A stretch of DNA of 64,000 bases from contig JAUCBJ010007938.1 of assembly GCA_032718475.1 (NCBI GenBank), positions 17,312 through 81,311 of the forward strand, given 5' to 3'. The notes under the pieces are model-generated. The model was not told the DNA's origin. It was given only the letters and a program-made list of their open reading frames with translations, and did not search any database. The translations under genes and the position numbers were made by a program. This stretch comes from Nemertoderma westbladi (lineage: Eukaryota; Xenacoelomorpha; Nemertodermatida; Nemertodermatidae). Within the stretch, counting starts at the first letter, position 1; each line of letters starts with the position of its first letter. This document shows positions 12,082 to 24,790 of the stretch, piece after piece.

Positions 12082-12397
12082 GAGTATATTTTGGCCGACA
12101 ATAATTTAATTATTTATTAAATAAATAATTATTATAAGATAAAATTCAAGTCTTATAATCTAGCACTTTTACAGCTTTATATAGACAGAGGAAGTGGACG
12201 CAAATCCCATCTTGGCGGTATAGGTGCCACATTTTCTATTATAATTTAATATTTATGTAAAATAATGATTTAATTATGTTTTGTAAAATTAGTTGTTGCT
12301 TCTTTATAGAAATTATACCCATTATTGTCAATAAACAATATATTACAGTATGCTTAATAGTTTTTCGTTCACACACATTAAAAATGTGTATCAAATT
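12082..12397. other. AT-rich intronic sequence
   Basis: No exon or element recognised between the MITE-like element and the poly-C tract. Small ORFs here look like chance readings. Confidence 0.5.
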
Positions 12398-12417
12398 CCC
12401 CCCCCCCCCCCCCCCCC
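12398..12417. repeat. poly-C tract, 20 bp
   Basis: Uninterrupted run of 20 C. It is one of four long C/G homopolymers in the window. Confidence 0.95.
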
Positions 12418-12485
12418 ACTCATACAATTTGCCATGGCGAGTGACTGTGCCGCCCAGTAAAAAATTCTTAAAAGAGACTATGCTA

Positions 12486-12552
12486 CCGGCATAGGCCTAC
12501 TGGCGTACTGGTACCGGTATAGGCCTACTGACGTACCGGTACCCAGTACCGG
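12486..12552. repeat. accggt/aggcct palindrome cluster
   Basis: Short degenerate tandem of ataggcctactg and gtaccggtac phrases. The same two palindromes recur around 59590 and 61310-61560, so they are a dispersed feature of this genome. Confidence 0.6.
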
Positions 12553-12907
12553 TACCGAACGTGAATTAAACTTTTCGAAAAGTGGCCTATAACGACCGCT
12601 GGTTAATGTTATACACACATGCCAAGTTCCAGCGCAATCCCTCTGCCCGTTTTGGAGGAGTTCGAACACAGAGAGAGAGAGAGAATTTGATTTTTATAGG
12701 TATAGATAAGGTGAGGGCTATTAGTGAACCCAAAGGAAAGGGGCAACCCGAATTCTAATAAACCGAAGCAACTGAACGTAACATGTAACTGTACATCACA
12801 TACCAAATGAAATCTTAATTCCACCATCCAATACAAAATAATGCTGTAAAAATGCTTTAAGAATGGAAAGTTTATGGTTAATATAATATAGTTTATTATA
12901 AACTCAC

Positions 12908-13029
12908 ACCAGGATAGAGTGTCTTTGTGTTGTACCGGTCATGAATAGTTCGCGGTCCAACTACGTAGTCCCCTGAGTACCTCGAATCGAAAGGCAATGA
13001 CAGGTATTCTTCGCTTGGGGGATAGTTAC
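12908..13029 (-). CDS. probable dystroglycan exon 4
   Basis: Minus-strand 122-nt exon. The acceptor is strong (ttgatttatttcag) and the donor is cctggt|gtgagt. Only one of its three frames is open; it starts with two bases of a split codon (phase 1), exactly what the end of exon 3 needs. It reads NYPPSEEYLSLPFDSRYSG, then DYVVGPRTIHDRYNT and KTLYPG. The sequence is Tyr/Pro/Asp-rich and does not resemble a domain I can name. In dystroglycan the region after the N-terminal domain is a poorly conserved linker or mucin-like stretch, so lack of similarity is not surprising. Support is the splice sites, single open frame and phase match; membership of this gene is inferred. Confidence 0.6.
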
Positions 13030-13132
13030 CTGAAATAAATCAATTTAATATATAAGTTGTAAATCAATAAACTGTAAGTAGATAGTAATTAGGGATGAGA
13101 GTTTAGTTGGTATGGTGGCTGACAGTAAATCA
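13030..13132. other. residual unique 3' end of intron 3
   Basis: About 100 bp of AT-rich sequence, including the polypyrimidine tract and acceptor of exon 4. It is the only part of the 19.3-kb intron 3 that is neither minisatellite nor LINE. Confidence 0.7.
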
Positions 13133-15183
13133 GTAAATCAGCATGCATTCTTAACATTCCTGGGAGACTTTAATGCAAGTCTGCATCAATCACCTACATC
13201 GCCCTGGGTCTATAGCAATAGTGTTAACCGAAATTCTGTCCATCTTCAGGATTTTATCTCTGGAAATGGATTGTTTTCGGCTGGAACCCAGTTCAAGAAG
13301 CGAACTGGAAAGCTATGGACTCATAGTGGACCCAGTGGTCACAAGTCCCAGATAGACCATATTCTGTTTCGTAGGAAATACAGGAGCTCTATACAAGACT
13401 GTAATGCATTTACACTTCGACCCTTCTCCAGTGATCACCGCCTTATTGTGGCCAAGGTAAGACTTAGTCTGCGTGCTAGCAGAACAACGAAATCTGCCTT
13501 GCCGCGGCATGACTGGTCCTCTCTGTTGCAACAGCCAAGTGTGAGATCCAGCTTCACACTACAGCTGAGCAACAGGTATGAGGTTCTTGCCTTTGAGGCG
13601 GCAGATCACTGTGAGGGCTATACTGCCTTCACAGAAGCAGTTAAGTTAGAAGCTGCAGAAACAGTTCCTGTATACCCTCGAAACAGGAAAAGGGCCCCCT
13701 GGACTGACAACAAAATCCAGAAGTGCCGAAATGACCTATATAAGGCGCAGAAAGAGTCCCGACTCAAACAGACTACAGCGGCCAAGAATGCAGTTAAGGC
13801 TGCATCTAGGTCCCTGAACAGGCAGTACTCAGTTAATCTACAGGAGCTAATAAACCCACAGGTTGATGCCATCAATGATGCTGACGACAGCAGGCAATCA
13901 TCCCAGGCATGGAAATCGATCAACTTGCTTACTGGGCGGAAAAGCCAACCAACCACCAAGGTTAAGGCTGAATCACCAGCCGATCGCCTCAATGGTTGGA
14001 AGGCCCACTTTGAAAAGCTCCTCAATAATCAATCCTCTTCAAGGCCTTTGATTCAGTCTCTCGCTCACGTATGTTCAGCATACTTTCATTATATGGGATT
14101 CCTGATGAAATTATTGCAGCAATCAGATCAGTATATGATGGTTCGACAACATTTGTGTCTACTGTTGACGGTGACACAGAACCATTTGAAGTGTTATGGG
14201 GCGTCCTCCAAGGAGACACACTTGCACCATTCTTGTTCATTATTGTGGTTGACTATGTTCTACGCATGTCCTTAGATCATTATAATGATGATGGGGTGAT
14301 GATAACTCCACCTACTGGCTCCAGAAGTCGAGGAAATCCTGCCAAGTACCTAACTGATCTAGACTTTGCTGATGACTTAGGAGTACTCTCAGAATCATTA
14401 GAGGGAGCCCAACGGCTCCTCAGCTCATTAGAACATGCTGCTTCTAGTGTTGGTCTTTTTATTAACACCAGAAAGACCAAAATTCTGACAGTTAACTTTG
14501 AAAGTCCTCAGCAAGTCTGTGATCGGATGAGCATAAGCTCAAAGGATGGTATGCTTGAGCATGTGGACGACTTCTGTTACCTGGGATCATGGATCCGGAA
14601 GTCAGGTGAGGACCTTCGAATACGTAAGGGAAAGGCATGGGCAGCCTTGAATAGGCTTTCCAGGATTTGGAAGTCACCGAGAATTAATCGGAAACTTAAG
14701 GTCCGATTATTTAGAGCAGCAGTAGTTCCAGTACTCCTCTACGGGAGTCCATGCTGGGCTCTAACTGCTGAGGACACCAAATCTCTGGATGGCACATTCA
14801 CAAGAATGCTACGCCGGGTTCATTGTGTCAAGTACAATGCACACATCTCCAACCAGACACTATATAACATTGGAGGTGTCCCATTGGTTCCCCCAAGCTT
14901 GACACTAGAACAAAATCGCCTCCGCTTTGCAGGACATTGCTTTCGCCGTGAGGACCAGCCAGTGCATAATCTTGTACTTTGGCAGCCTCATGGAGTGAAT
15001 AAGCATGGTGGACAGCCCATGACTTTCTTGAGACGCATCTTAAAGGACACTGGCCTTAAAGATGCGGATGATCTAGCAAATGTCATGGGTGATAGGGAGT
15101 TGTGGCGGTGCAATTTTGTTGACAAGCCGGCACAGCATTCTTAAAAATGCAGCTGCAATGCAGCATGCCGATCCTAGTAGTAG
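13133..15183 (+). mobile_element. LINE copy, 5'-truncated, internally deleted
   Basis: Nearly identical to the copy at 33548-36252. It begins inside the AP-endonuclease coding region and ends with the shared 3' UTR (gcagctgcaatgcagcatgc) and a (tag)n tail at about 15174-15183. About 0.5 kb is missing at 14030, removing the first RT motifs. The right end runs straight into the 29-bp minisatellite, while the left flank is unique. I found no target-site duplication. It lies antisense in intron 3 of the dystroglycan gene. Confidence 0.9.
13136..15144 (+). pseudogene. LINE endonuclease/reverse transcriptase, broken
   Basis: The first part (13136-14030) encodes the C-terminal half of an APE-type endonuclease with the motifs GDFNA, SQIDHILF and SSDHRLIVAK, then a linker. 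After the internal deletion the frame changes, and 14071-15144 encodes RT motif B (VLQGDTLAPFLF), motif C (LDFADD, intact) and the C-terminal region (LRFAGHCFRREDQPV) to a stop. Motif A and the finger motifs are mostly lost, so this copy cannot make an active enzyme. The layout (one ORF, APE then RT, short 3' UTR with microsatellite tail) resembles RTE-type LINEs; the clade is not certain. Confidence 0.85.
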
Positions 15184-18100
15184 TGAGTAGAATAAATAAC
15201 CCACTAGGTAGTTGAGTAGAATAAATAACCCACCTGGTAGTTGGGTAGAATAAATAACCCACCAGGTAGTTGGGTAGAATAAATAACCCACTAGGTAGTT
15301 GGGTAGAATAAATACCCACCTGGTAGTTGGGTAGAATAAATAACCCACCAGGTAGTTGAGTAGAATGAATAACCCACCTGGTAGTTGAGTAGAATAAATA
15401 ACCCACCTGGTAGTTGAGTAGAATAAATAACCACCTGGTAGTTGGTAGAATAAATAACCCACCAGGTAGTTGGGTAGAATAAATAACCCACCTGGTAGTT
15501 GGGTAGAATAAATAACCCATCTGGTAGTTGGGTAGAATAAATAACCCACCTGGTAGTTGGGTAGAATAAATAACCCATCTGGTAGTTGGGTAGAATAAAT
15601 AACCCACCAGGTAGTTGAGTAGAATAGTAGAATAAATAACCCACCAGGTAGTTGGGTAGAATAAATAACCCACATGGTAGTTGGGTAGAATAAATAACCC
15701 ACCTGGAAGTTGGGTAGAATAAATAACCCATTAGGTAGTTGAGTAGAATAAATAACCCACCAGGTAGTTGGGTAGAATAAATAACCCATTAGGTAGTTGA
15801 GTAGAATAAATAACCCACCAGGTAGTTGGGTAGAATAAATAACCCACATGGTAGTTGGGTAGAATAAATAACCCACCTGGTAGTTGGGTAGAATAAATAA
15901 CCCATCTGGTAGTTGGGTTGAATAAATAACCTAACCAGGTAGTTGGGCAGAATAAATAACCTAACCAGGTAGTTGGGTAGAATAAATAACCCACCTGGTA
16001 GTTGGGTAGAATAAATAACCCACCTGGAATTTGGGTAGAATAAATAACCTAACCAGGTAGTTGGGTAGAATAAATAACCTAACCAGGTAGTTGGGTAGAA
16101 TAAATAACCCACATGGTAGTTGGGTAGAATAAATAACCCACATGGTAGTTGGGTGGAATAAATAACCTAACCAGGTAGTTGGGCAGAATAAATAACCCAC
16201 CAGGTAGTTGGGTAGAATAAATAACCCACCAGGTAGTTGAGTAGAATGAATAACCCACCTGGTAGTTGGGTAGAATAAATAACCCACCTGGTAGTTGGGT
16301 AGAATAAATAACCTAACCAGGTAGTTGGGTAGAATAAATAACCCACCTGGTAGTTGGGTAGAATAAATAACCCACCTGTTAGTTGGGTAGAATAAATAAC
16401 CCACCTGGTAGTTGGGTAGAATAAATAACCACCTGGTAGTTGGGCAGAATAAATAACCCACCAGGTAGTTGAGTAGAATAAATAACCCACCTGGAAGTTG
16501 GGTAGAATAAATAACCTAACCAGGTAGTTGGGTAGAATAAATAACCCACTAGGTAGTTGGGTAGAATAAATAACCCACCTGGTAGTTGGGTAGAATAAAT
16601 AACCTAACCAGGTAGTTGGGTAGAATAAATAACCTAACCAGGTAGTTGGGTAGAATAAATAACCCACTAGGTAGTTGGGTAGAATAAATAACCCACTAGG
16701 TAGTTGGGTAGAATAAATAACCCACCTGGTAGTTGGGTAGAATAAATAACCTAACCAGGTAGTTGGGTAGAATAAATAACCTAACCAGGTAGTTGGGTAG
16801 AATAAATAACCCACATGGTAGTTGGGTAGAATAAATAACCCACATGGTAGTTGGGTGGAATAAATAACCTAACCAGGTAGTTGGGCAGAATAAATAACCC
16901 ACTAGGTAGTTGGGTAGAATAAATAACCCACTAGGTAGTTGGGTAGAATAAATAACCCACCTGGTAGTTGGGTAGAATAAATAACCTAACCAGGTAGTTG
17001 GGTAGAATAAATAACCTAACCAGGTAGTTGGGTAGAATAAATAACCCACATGGTAGTTGGGTAGAATAAATAACCCACATGGTAGTTGGGTGGAATAAAT
17101 AACCTAACCAGGTAGTTGGGTAGAATAAATAACCTAACCAGGTAGTTGGGTAGAATAAATAACCCACCTGGTAGTTGGGTAGAATAAATAACCTAACCAG
17201 GTAGTTGGGTAGAATAAATAACCCACCTGGTAGTTGGGTAGAATAAATAACCCACCTGGTAGTTGGGTAGAATAAATAACCCACCTGGTAGTTGGGTAGA
17301 ATAAATAAACCACCTGGTAGTTGGGCAGAATAAATAACCCACCAGGTAGTTGAGTAGAATAAATAACCCACCTGGAAGTTGGGTAGAATAAATAACCTAA
17401 CCAGGTAGTTGGGTAGAATAAATAACCCACTAGGTAGTTGGGTAGAATAAATAACCCACCTGGTAGTTGGGTAGAATAAATAACCTAACCAGGTAGTTGG
17501 GTAGAATAAATAACCTAACCAGGTAGTTGGGTAGAATAAATAACCCACTAGGTAGTTGGGTAGAATAAATAACCCACTAGGTAGTTGGGTAGAATAAATA
17601 ACCCACCTGGTAGTTGGGTAGAATAAATAACCTAACCAGGTAGTTGGGTAGAATAAATAACCTAACCAGGTAGTTGGGTAGAATAAATAACCCACTAGGT
17701 AGTTGGGTAGAATAAATAACCCACCTGGAAGTTGGGTAGAATAAATAACTTAACCAGGTAGTTGGGTAGAATAAATAACCCACATGGTAGTTGGGTAGAA
17801 TAAATAACCCACCTGGTAGTTTGGTAGAATAAATAACCTAACCAGGTAGTTGGGCAGAATAAATAACCCACCTGGAAGTTGGGTAGAATAAATAACCCAC
17901 ATGGTAGTTGGGTGGAATAAATAACCTAACCAGGTAGTTGGGCAGAATAAATAACCCACCAGGTAGTTGGGTAGAATAAATAACCCACCAGGTAGTTGAG
18001 TAGAATGAATAACCCACCTGGTAGTTGGGTAGAATAAATAACCCACCTGGTAGTTTGGTAGAATAAATAACCTAACCAGGTAGTTGGGCAGAATAAATAA

Positions 18101-19509
18101 CCCACCTGGTAGTTGGGTAGAATAAATAACCACCTGGTAGTTGGTAGAATAAATAACCCACCTGGTAGTTGGGTAGAATAAATAACCCACATGGTAGTTG
18201 GGTAGAATAAATAACCACCTGGTAGTTGGGCAGAATAAATAACCCACCAGGTAGTTGAGTAGAATGAATAACCCACCTGGAAGTTGGGTAGAATAAATAA
18301 CCTAACCAGGTAGTTGGGTAGAATAAATAACCTAACCAGGTAGTTGGGTAGAATAAATAACCCACATGGTAGTTGGGTAGAATAAATAACCACCTGGTAG
18401 TTTGGTAGAATAAATAACCTAACCAGGTAGTTGGGTAGAATAAATAACCCACATGGTAGTTGGGTAGAATAAATAACCCACATGGTAGTTGGGTAGAATA
18501 AATAACCCACATGGTAGTTGGGTGGAATAAATAACCTAACCAGGTAGTTGGGCAGAATAAATAACCCACCAGGTAGTTGGGTAGAATAAATAACCCACCA
18601 GGTAGTTGAGTAGAATGAATAACCCACCTGGTAGTTGGGTAGAATAAATAACCCACCTGGTAGTTGGGTAGAATAAATAACCTAACCAGGTAGTTGGGTA
18701 GAATAAATAACCCACCTGGTAGTTGGGTAGAATAAATAACCTAACCAGGTAGTTGGGTAGAATAAATAACCCACATGGTAGTTGGGTAGAATAAATAACC
18801 CACATGGTAGTTGGGTAGAATAAATAACCACCTGGTAGTTGGGCAGAATAAATAACCCACCAGGTAGTTGAGTAGAATAAATAACCCACCTGGAAGTTGG
18901 GTAGAATAAATAACCTAACCAGGTAGTTGGGTAGAATAAATAACCTAACCAGGTAGTTGGGTAGAATAAATAACCCACATGGTAGTTGGGTAGAATAAAT
19001 AACCCACCTGGTAGTTTGGTAGAATAAATAACCTAACCAGGTAGTTGGGCAGAATAAATAACCCACCTGGAAGTTGGGTAGAATAAATAACCTAACCAGG
19101 TAGTTGGGTAGAATAAATAACCCACATGGTAGTTGGGTAGAATAAATAACCCACATGGTAGTTGGGTGGAATAAATAACCTAACCAGGTAGTTGGGCAGA
19201 ATAAATAACCCACCAGGTAGTTGGGTAGAATAAATAACCCACCAGGTAGTTGAGTAGAATGAATAACCCACCTGGTAGTTGGGTAGAATAAATAACCCAC
19301 CTGGTAGTTGGGTAGAATAAATAACCCACCAGGTAGTTGAGTAGAATGAATAACCCACCTGGTAGTTGGGTAGAATAAATAACCCACCTGGTAGTTGGGT
19401 AGAATAAATAACCTAACCAGGTAGTTGGGTAGAATAAATAACCCACCTGGTAGTTGGGTAGAATAAATAACCCACCTGTTAGTTGGGTAGAATAAATAAC
19501 CCACCTGGT

Positions 19510-22500
19510 AGTTGGGTAGAATAAATAACCACCTGGTAGTTGGGCAGAATAAATAACCCACCAGGTAGTTGAGTAGAATAAATAACCCACCTGGAAGTTG
19601 GGTAGAATAAATAACCTAACCAGGTAGTTGGGTAGAATAAATAACCCACTAGGTAGTTGGGTAGAATAAATAACCCACCTGGTAGTTGGGTAGAATAAAT
19701 AACCTAACCAGGTAGTTGGGTAGAATAAATAACCTAACCAGGTAGTTGGGTAGAATAAATAACCCACTAGGTAGTTGGGTAGAATAAATAACCCACTAGG
19801 TAGTTGGGTAGAATAAATAACCCACCTGGTAGTTGGGTAGAATAAATAACCTAACCAGGTAGTTGGGTAGAATAAATAACCTAACCAGGTAGTTGGGTAG
19901 AATAAATAACCCACATGGTAGTTGGGTAGAATAAATAACCCACATGGTAGTTGGGTGGAATAAATAACCTAACCAGGTAGTTGGGCAGAATAAATAACCC
20001 ACTAGGTAGTTGGGTAGAATAAATAACCCACTAGGTAGTTGGGTAGAATAAATAACCCACCTGGTAGTTGGGTAGAATAAATAACCTAACCAGGTAGTTG
20101 GGTAGAATAAATAACCTAACCAGGTAGTTGGGTAGAATAAATAACCCACATGGTAGTTGGGTAGAATAAATAACCCACATGGTAGTTGGGTGGAATAAAT
20201 AACCTAACCAGGTAGTTGGGTAGAATAAATAACCTAACCAGGTAGTTGGGTAGAATAAATAACCCACCTGGTAGTTGGGTAGAATAAATAACCTAACCAG
20301 GTAGTTGGGTAGAATAAATAACCCACCTGGTAGTTGGGTAGAATAAATAACCCACCTGGTAGTTGGGTAGAATAAATAACCCACCTGGTAGTTGGGTAGA
20401 ATAAATAACCACCTGGTAGTTGGGCAGAATAAATAACCCACCAGGTAGTTGAGTAGAATAAATAACCCACCTGGAAGTTGGGTAGAATAAATAACCTAAC
20501 CAGGTAGTTGGGTAGAATAAATAACCCACTAGGTAGTTGGGTAGAATAAATAACCCACCTGGTAGTTGGGTAGAATAAATAACCTAACCAGGTAGTTGGG
20601 TAGAATAAATAACCTAACCAGGTAGTTGGGTAGAATAAATAACCCACTAGGTAGTTGGGTAGAATAAATAACCCACTAGGTAGTTGGGTAGAATAAATAA
20701 CCCACCTGGTAGTTGGGTAGAATAAATAACCTAACCAGGTAGTTGGGTAGAATAAATAACCTAACCAGGTAGTTGGGTAGAATAAATAACCCACTAGGTA
20801 GTTGGGTAGAATAAATAACCCTCCTGGAAGTTGGGTAGAATAAATAACCTAACCAGGTAGTTGGGTAGAATAAATAACCCACATGGTAGTTGGGTAGAAT
20901 AAATAACCCACCTGGTAGTTTGGTAGAATAAATAACCTAACCAGGTAGTTGGGCAGAATAAATAACCCACCTGGAAGTTGGGTAGAATAAATAACCCACA
21001 TGGTAGTTGGGTGGAATAAATAACCTAACCAGGTAGTTGGGCAGAATAAATAACCCACCAGGTAGTTGGGTAGAATAAATAACCCACCAGGTAGTTGAGT
21101 AGAATGAATAACCCACCTGGTAGTTGGGTAGAATAAATAACCCACCTGGTAGTTTGGTAGAATAAATAACCTAACCAGGTAGTTGGGCAGAATAAATAAC
21201 CCACCTGGTAGTTGGGTAGAATAAATAACCACCTGGTAGTTGGTAGAATAAATAACCCACCTGGTAGTTGGGTAGAATAAATAACCCACATGGTAGTTGG
21301 GTAGAATAAATAACCACCTGGTAGTTGGGCAGAATAAATAACCCACCAGGTAGTTGAGTAGAATAAATAACCCACCTGGAAGTTGGGTAGAATAAATAAC
21401 CTAACCAGGTAGTTGGGTAGAATAAATAACCTAACCAGGTAGTTGGGTAGAATAAATAACCCACATGGTAGTTGGGTAGAATAAATAACCACCTGGTAGT
21501 TTGGTAGAATAAATAAACTAACCAGGTAGTTGGGTAGAATAAATAACCCACATGGTAGTTGGGTAGAATAAATAACCCACATGGTAGTTGGGTGGAATAA
21601 ATAACCTAACCAGGTAGTTGGGCAGAATAAATAACCCACCAGGTAGTTGGGTAGAATAAATAACCCACCAGGTAGTTGAGTAGAATGAATAACCCACCTG
21701 GTAGTTGGGTAGAATAAATAACCCACCTGGTAGTTGGGTAGAATAAATAACCTAACCAGGTAGTTGGGTAGAATAAATAACCCACCTGGTAGTTGGGTAG
21801 AATAAATAACCTAACCAGGTAGTTGGGTAGAATAAATAACCCACATGGTAGTTGGGTAGAATAAATAACCCACATGGTAGTTGGGTAGAATAAATAACCA
21901 CCTGGTAGTTGGGCAGAATAAATAACCCACCAGGTAGTTGAGTAGAATAAATAACCCACCTGGAAGTTGGGTAGAATAAATAACCTAACCAGGTAGTTGG
22001 GTAGAATAAATAACCTAACCAGGTAGTTGGGTAGAATAAATAACCCACATGGTAGTTGGGTAGAATAAATAACCCACCTGGTAGTTTGGTAGAATAAATA
22101 ACCTAACCAGGTAGTTGGGCAGAATAAATAACCCACCTGGAAGTTGGGTAGAATAAATAACCTAACCAGGTAGTTGGGTAGAATAAATAACCCACATGGT
22201 AGTTGGGTAGAATAAATAACCCACATGGTAGTTGGGTGGAATAAATAACCTAACCAGGTAGTTGGGCAGAATAAATAACCCACCAGGTAGTTGGGTAGAA
22301 TAAATAACCCACCAGGTAGTTGAGTAGAATGAATAACCCACCTGGTAGTTGGGTAGAATAAATAACCCACCTGGTAATTGGGTAGAATAAATAACCTAAC
22401 CAGGTAGTTGGGTAGAATAAATAACCCACCTGGTAGTTGGGTAGAATAAATAACCCACCTGGTAGTTGGGTAGAATAAATAACCCACCTGGTAGTTGGGT

Positions 22501-24790
22501 AGAATAAATAACCACCTGGTAGTTGGGCAGAATAAATAACCCACCAGGTAGTTGAGTAGAATAAATAACCTAACCAGGTAGTTGAGTAGAATAAATAACC
22601 CACCTGGAAGTTGGGTAGAATAAATAACCTAACCAGGTAGTTGGGTAGAATAAATAACCTAACCAGGTAGTTGGGTAGAATAAATAACCCACCTGGAAGT
22701 TGGGTAGAATAAATAACCTAACCAGGTAGTTGGGTAGAATAAATAACCTAACCAGGTAGTTGGGTAGAATAAATAACCCACATGGTAGTTGGGTAGAATA
22801 AATAACCTAACCAGGTAGTTGGGTAGAATAAATAACCCACCTGGAAGTTGGGTAGAATAAATAACCTAACCAGGTAGTTGGGTAGAATAAATAACCTAAC
22901 CAGGTAGTTGGGTAGAATAAATAACCCACCTGGAAGTTGGGTAGAATAAATAACCTAACCAGGTAGTTGGGTAGAATAAATAACCTAACCAGGTAGTTGG
23001 GTAGAATAAATAACCCACATGGTAGTTGGGTAGAATAAATAACCCACCTGGTAGTTGAGTAGAATAAATAACCCACCTGGTAGTTGGGTAGAATAAATAA
23101 CCTAACCAGGTAGTTGGGTAGAATAAATAACCTAACCAGGTAGTTGGGTAGAATAAATAACCCACCTGGAAGTTGGGTAGAATAAATAACCTAACCAGGT
23201 AGTTGGGTAGAATAAATAACCTAACCAGGTAATTGAGTAGAATAAATAACCTAACCAGGTAGTTGGGTAGAATAAATAACCTAACCAGGTAGTTGGGTAG
23301 AATAAATAACCCACCTGGTAGTTGGGCAGAATAAATAACCTAACCAGGTAGTTGAGTAGAATAAATAACCCACCTGGTAGTTGGGCAGAATAAATAACCC
23401 ACCTGGTAGTTGGGTAGAATAAATAACCTAACCAGGTAGTTGGGTAGAATAAATAACCCACATGGTAGTTGGGTAGAATAAATAACCCACCTGGTAGTTG
23501 GGTAGAATAAATAACCCATCTGGTAGTTGGGTAGAATAAATAACCCACCTGGTAGTTGGGTAGAATAAATAACCCATCTGGTAGTTGGGTAGAATAAATA
23601 ACCCACCAGGTAGTTGGGTAGAATAAATAACCCACCAGGTAGTTGAGTAGAATGAATAACCCACTAGGTAGTTGAGTAGAATAAATAACCCACCTGGTAG
23701 TTGAGTAGAATAAATAACCACCTGGTAGTTGGTAGAATAAATAACCCACCAGGTAGTTGGGTAGAATAAATAACCCACCTGGTAGTTGGGTAGAATAAAT
23801 AACCCACCAGGTAGTTGGGTAGAATAAATAACCCACATGGTAGTTGGGTAGAATAAATAACCCACCTGGAAGTTGGGTAGAATAAATAACCCATTAGGTA
23901 GTTGAGTAGAATAAATAACCCACCAGGTAGTTGGGTAGAATAAATAACCCACATGGTAGTTGGGTAGAATAAATAACCCACCTGGTAGTTGGGTAGAATA
24001 AATAACCCATCTGGTAGTTGGGTTGAATAAATAACCTAACCAGGTAGTTGGGCAGAATAAATAACCTAACCAGGTAGTTGGGTAGAATAAATAACCCACC
24101 TGGTAGTTGGGTAGAATAAATAACCCACCTGGAATTTGGGTAGAATAAATAACCTAACCAGGTAGTTGGGTAGAATAAATAACCTAACCAGGTAGTTGGG
24201 TAGAATAAATAACCCACATGGTAGTTGGGTAGAATAAATAACCCACATGGTAGTTGGGTGGAATAAATAACCTAACCAGGTAGTTGGGCAGAATAAATAA
24301 CCCACCAGGTAGTTGGGTAGAATAAATAACCCACCAGGTAGTTGAGTAGAATGAATAACCCACCTGGTAGTTGGGTAGAATAAATAACCCACCTGGTAGT
24401 TGGGTAGAATAAATAACCTAACCAGGTAGTTGGGTAGAATAAATAACCCACCTGGTAGTTGGGTAGAATAAATAACCCACCTGGTAGTTGGGTAGAATAA
24501 ATAACCCACCTGGTAGTTGGGTAGAATAAATAACCACCTGGTAGTTGGGCAGAATAAATAACCCACCAGGTAGTTGAGTAGAATAAATAACCCACCTGGA
24601 AGTTGGGTAGAATAAATAACCTAACCAGGTAGTTGGGTAGAATAAATAACCTAACCAGGTAGTTGGGTAGAATAAATAACCCACCTGGAAGTTGGGTAGA
24701 ATAAATAACCTAACCAGGTAGTTGGGTAGAATAAATAACCTAACCAGGTAGTTGGGTAGAATAAATAACCCACATGGTAGTTGGGTAGAA
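19510..24790. repeat. 5269-bp higher-order repeat, copy 1
   Basis: The order of unit variants from here to about 24.79 kb is repeated at an exact offset of 5269 bp in the next block. A shorter related offset of about 3.1 kb (3100, then 3099, then 3070 bp) links 16.4-18.9 kb to 19.5-22.0 kb, so this block is itself partly made of duplicated segments. Confidence 0.85.

Noticed and set aside
13100-15190. Target-site duplication for the 13.1-kb LINE
   Set aside because: No matching direct repeat could be found; the left end is in unique sequence and the right end in the array, so one flank may have been deleted or rearranged.
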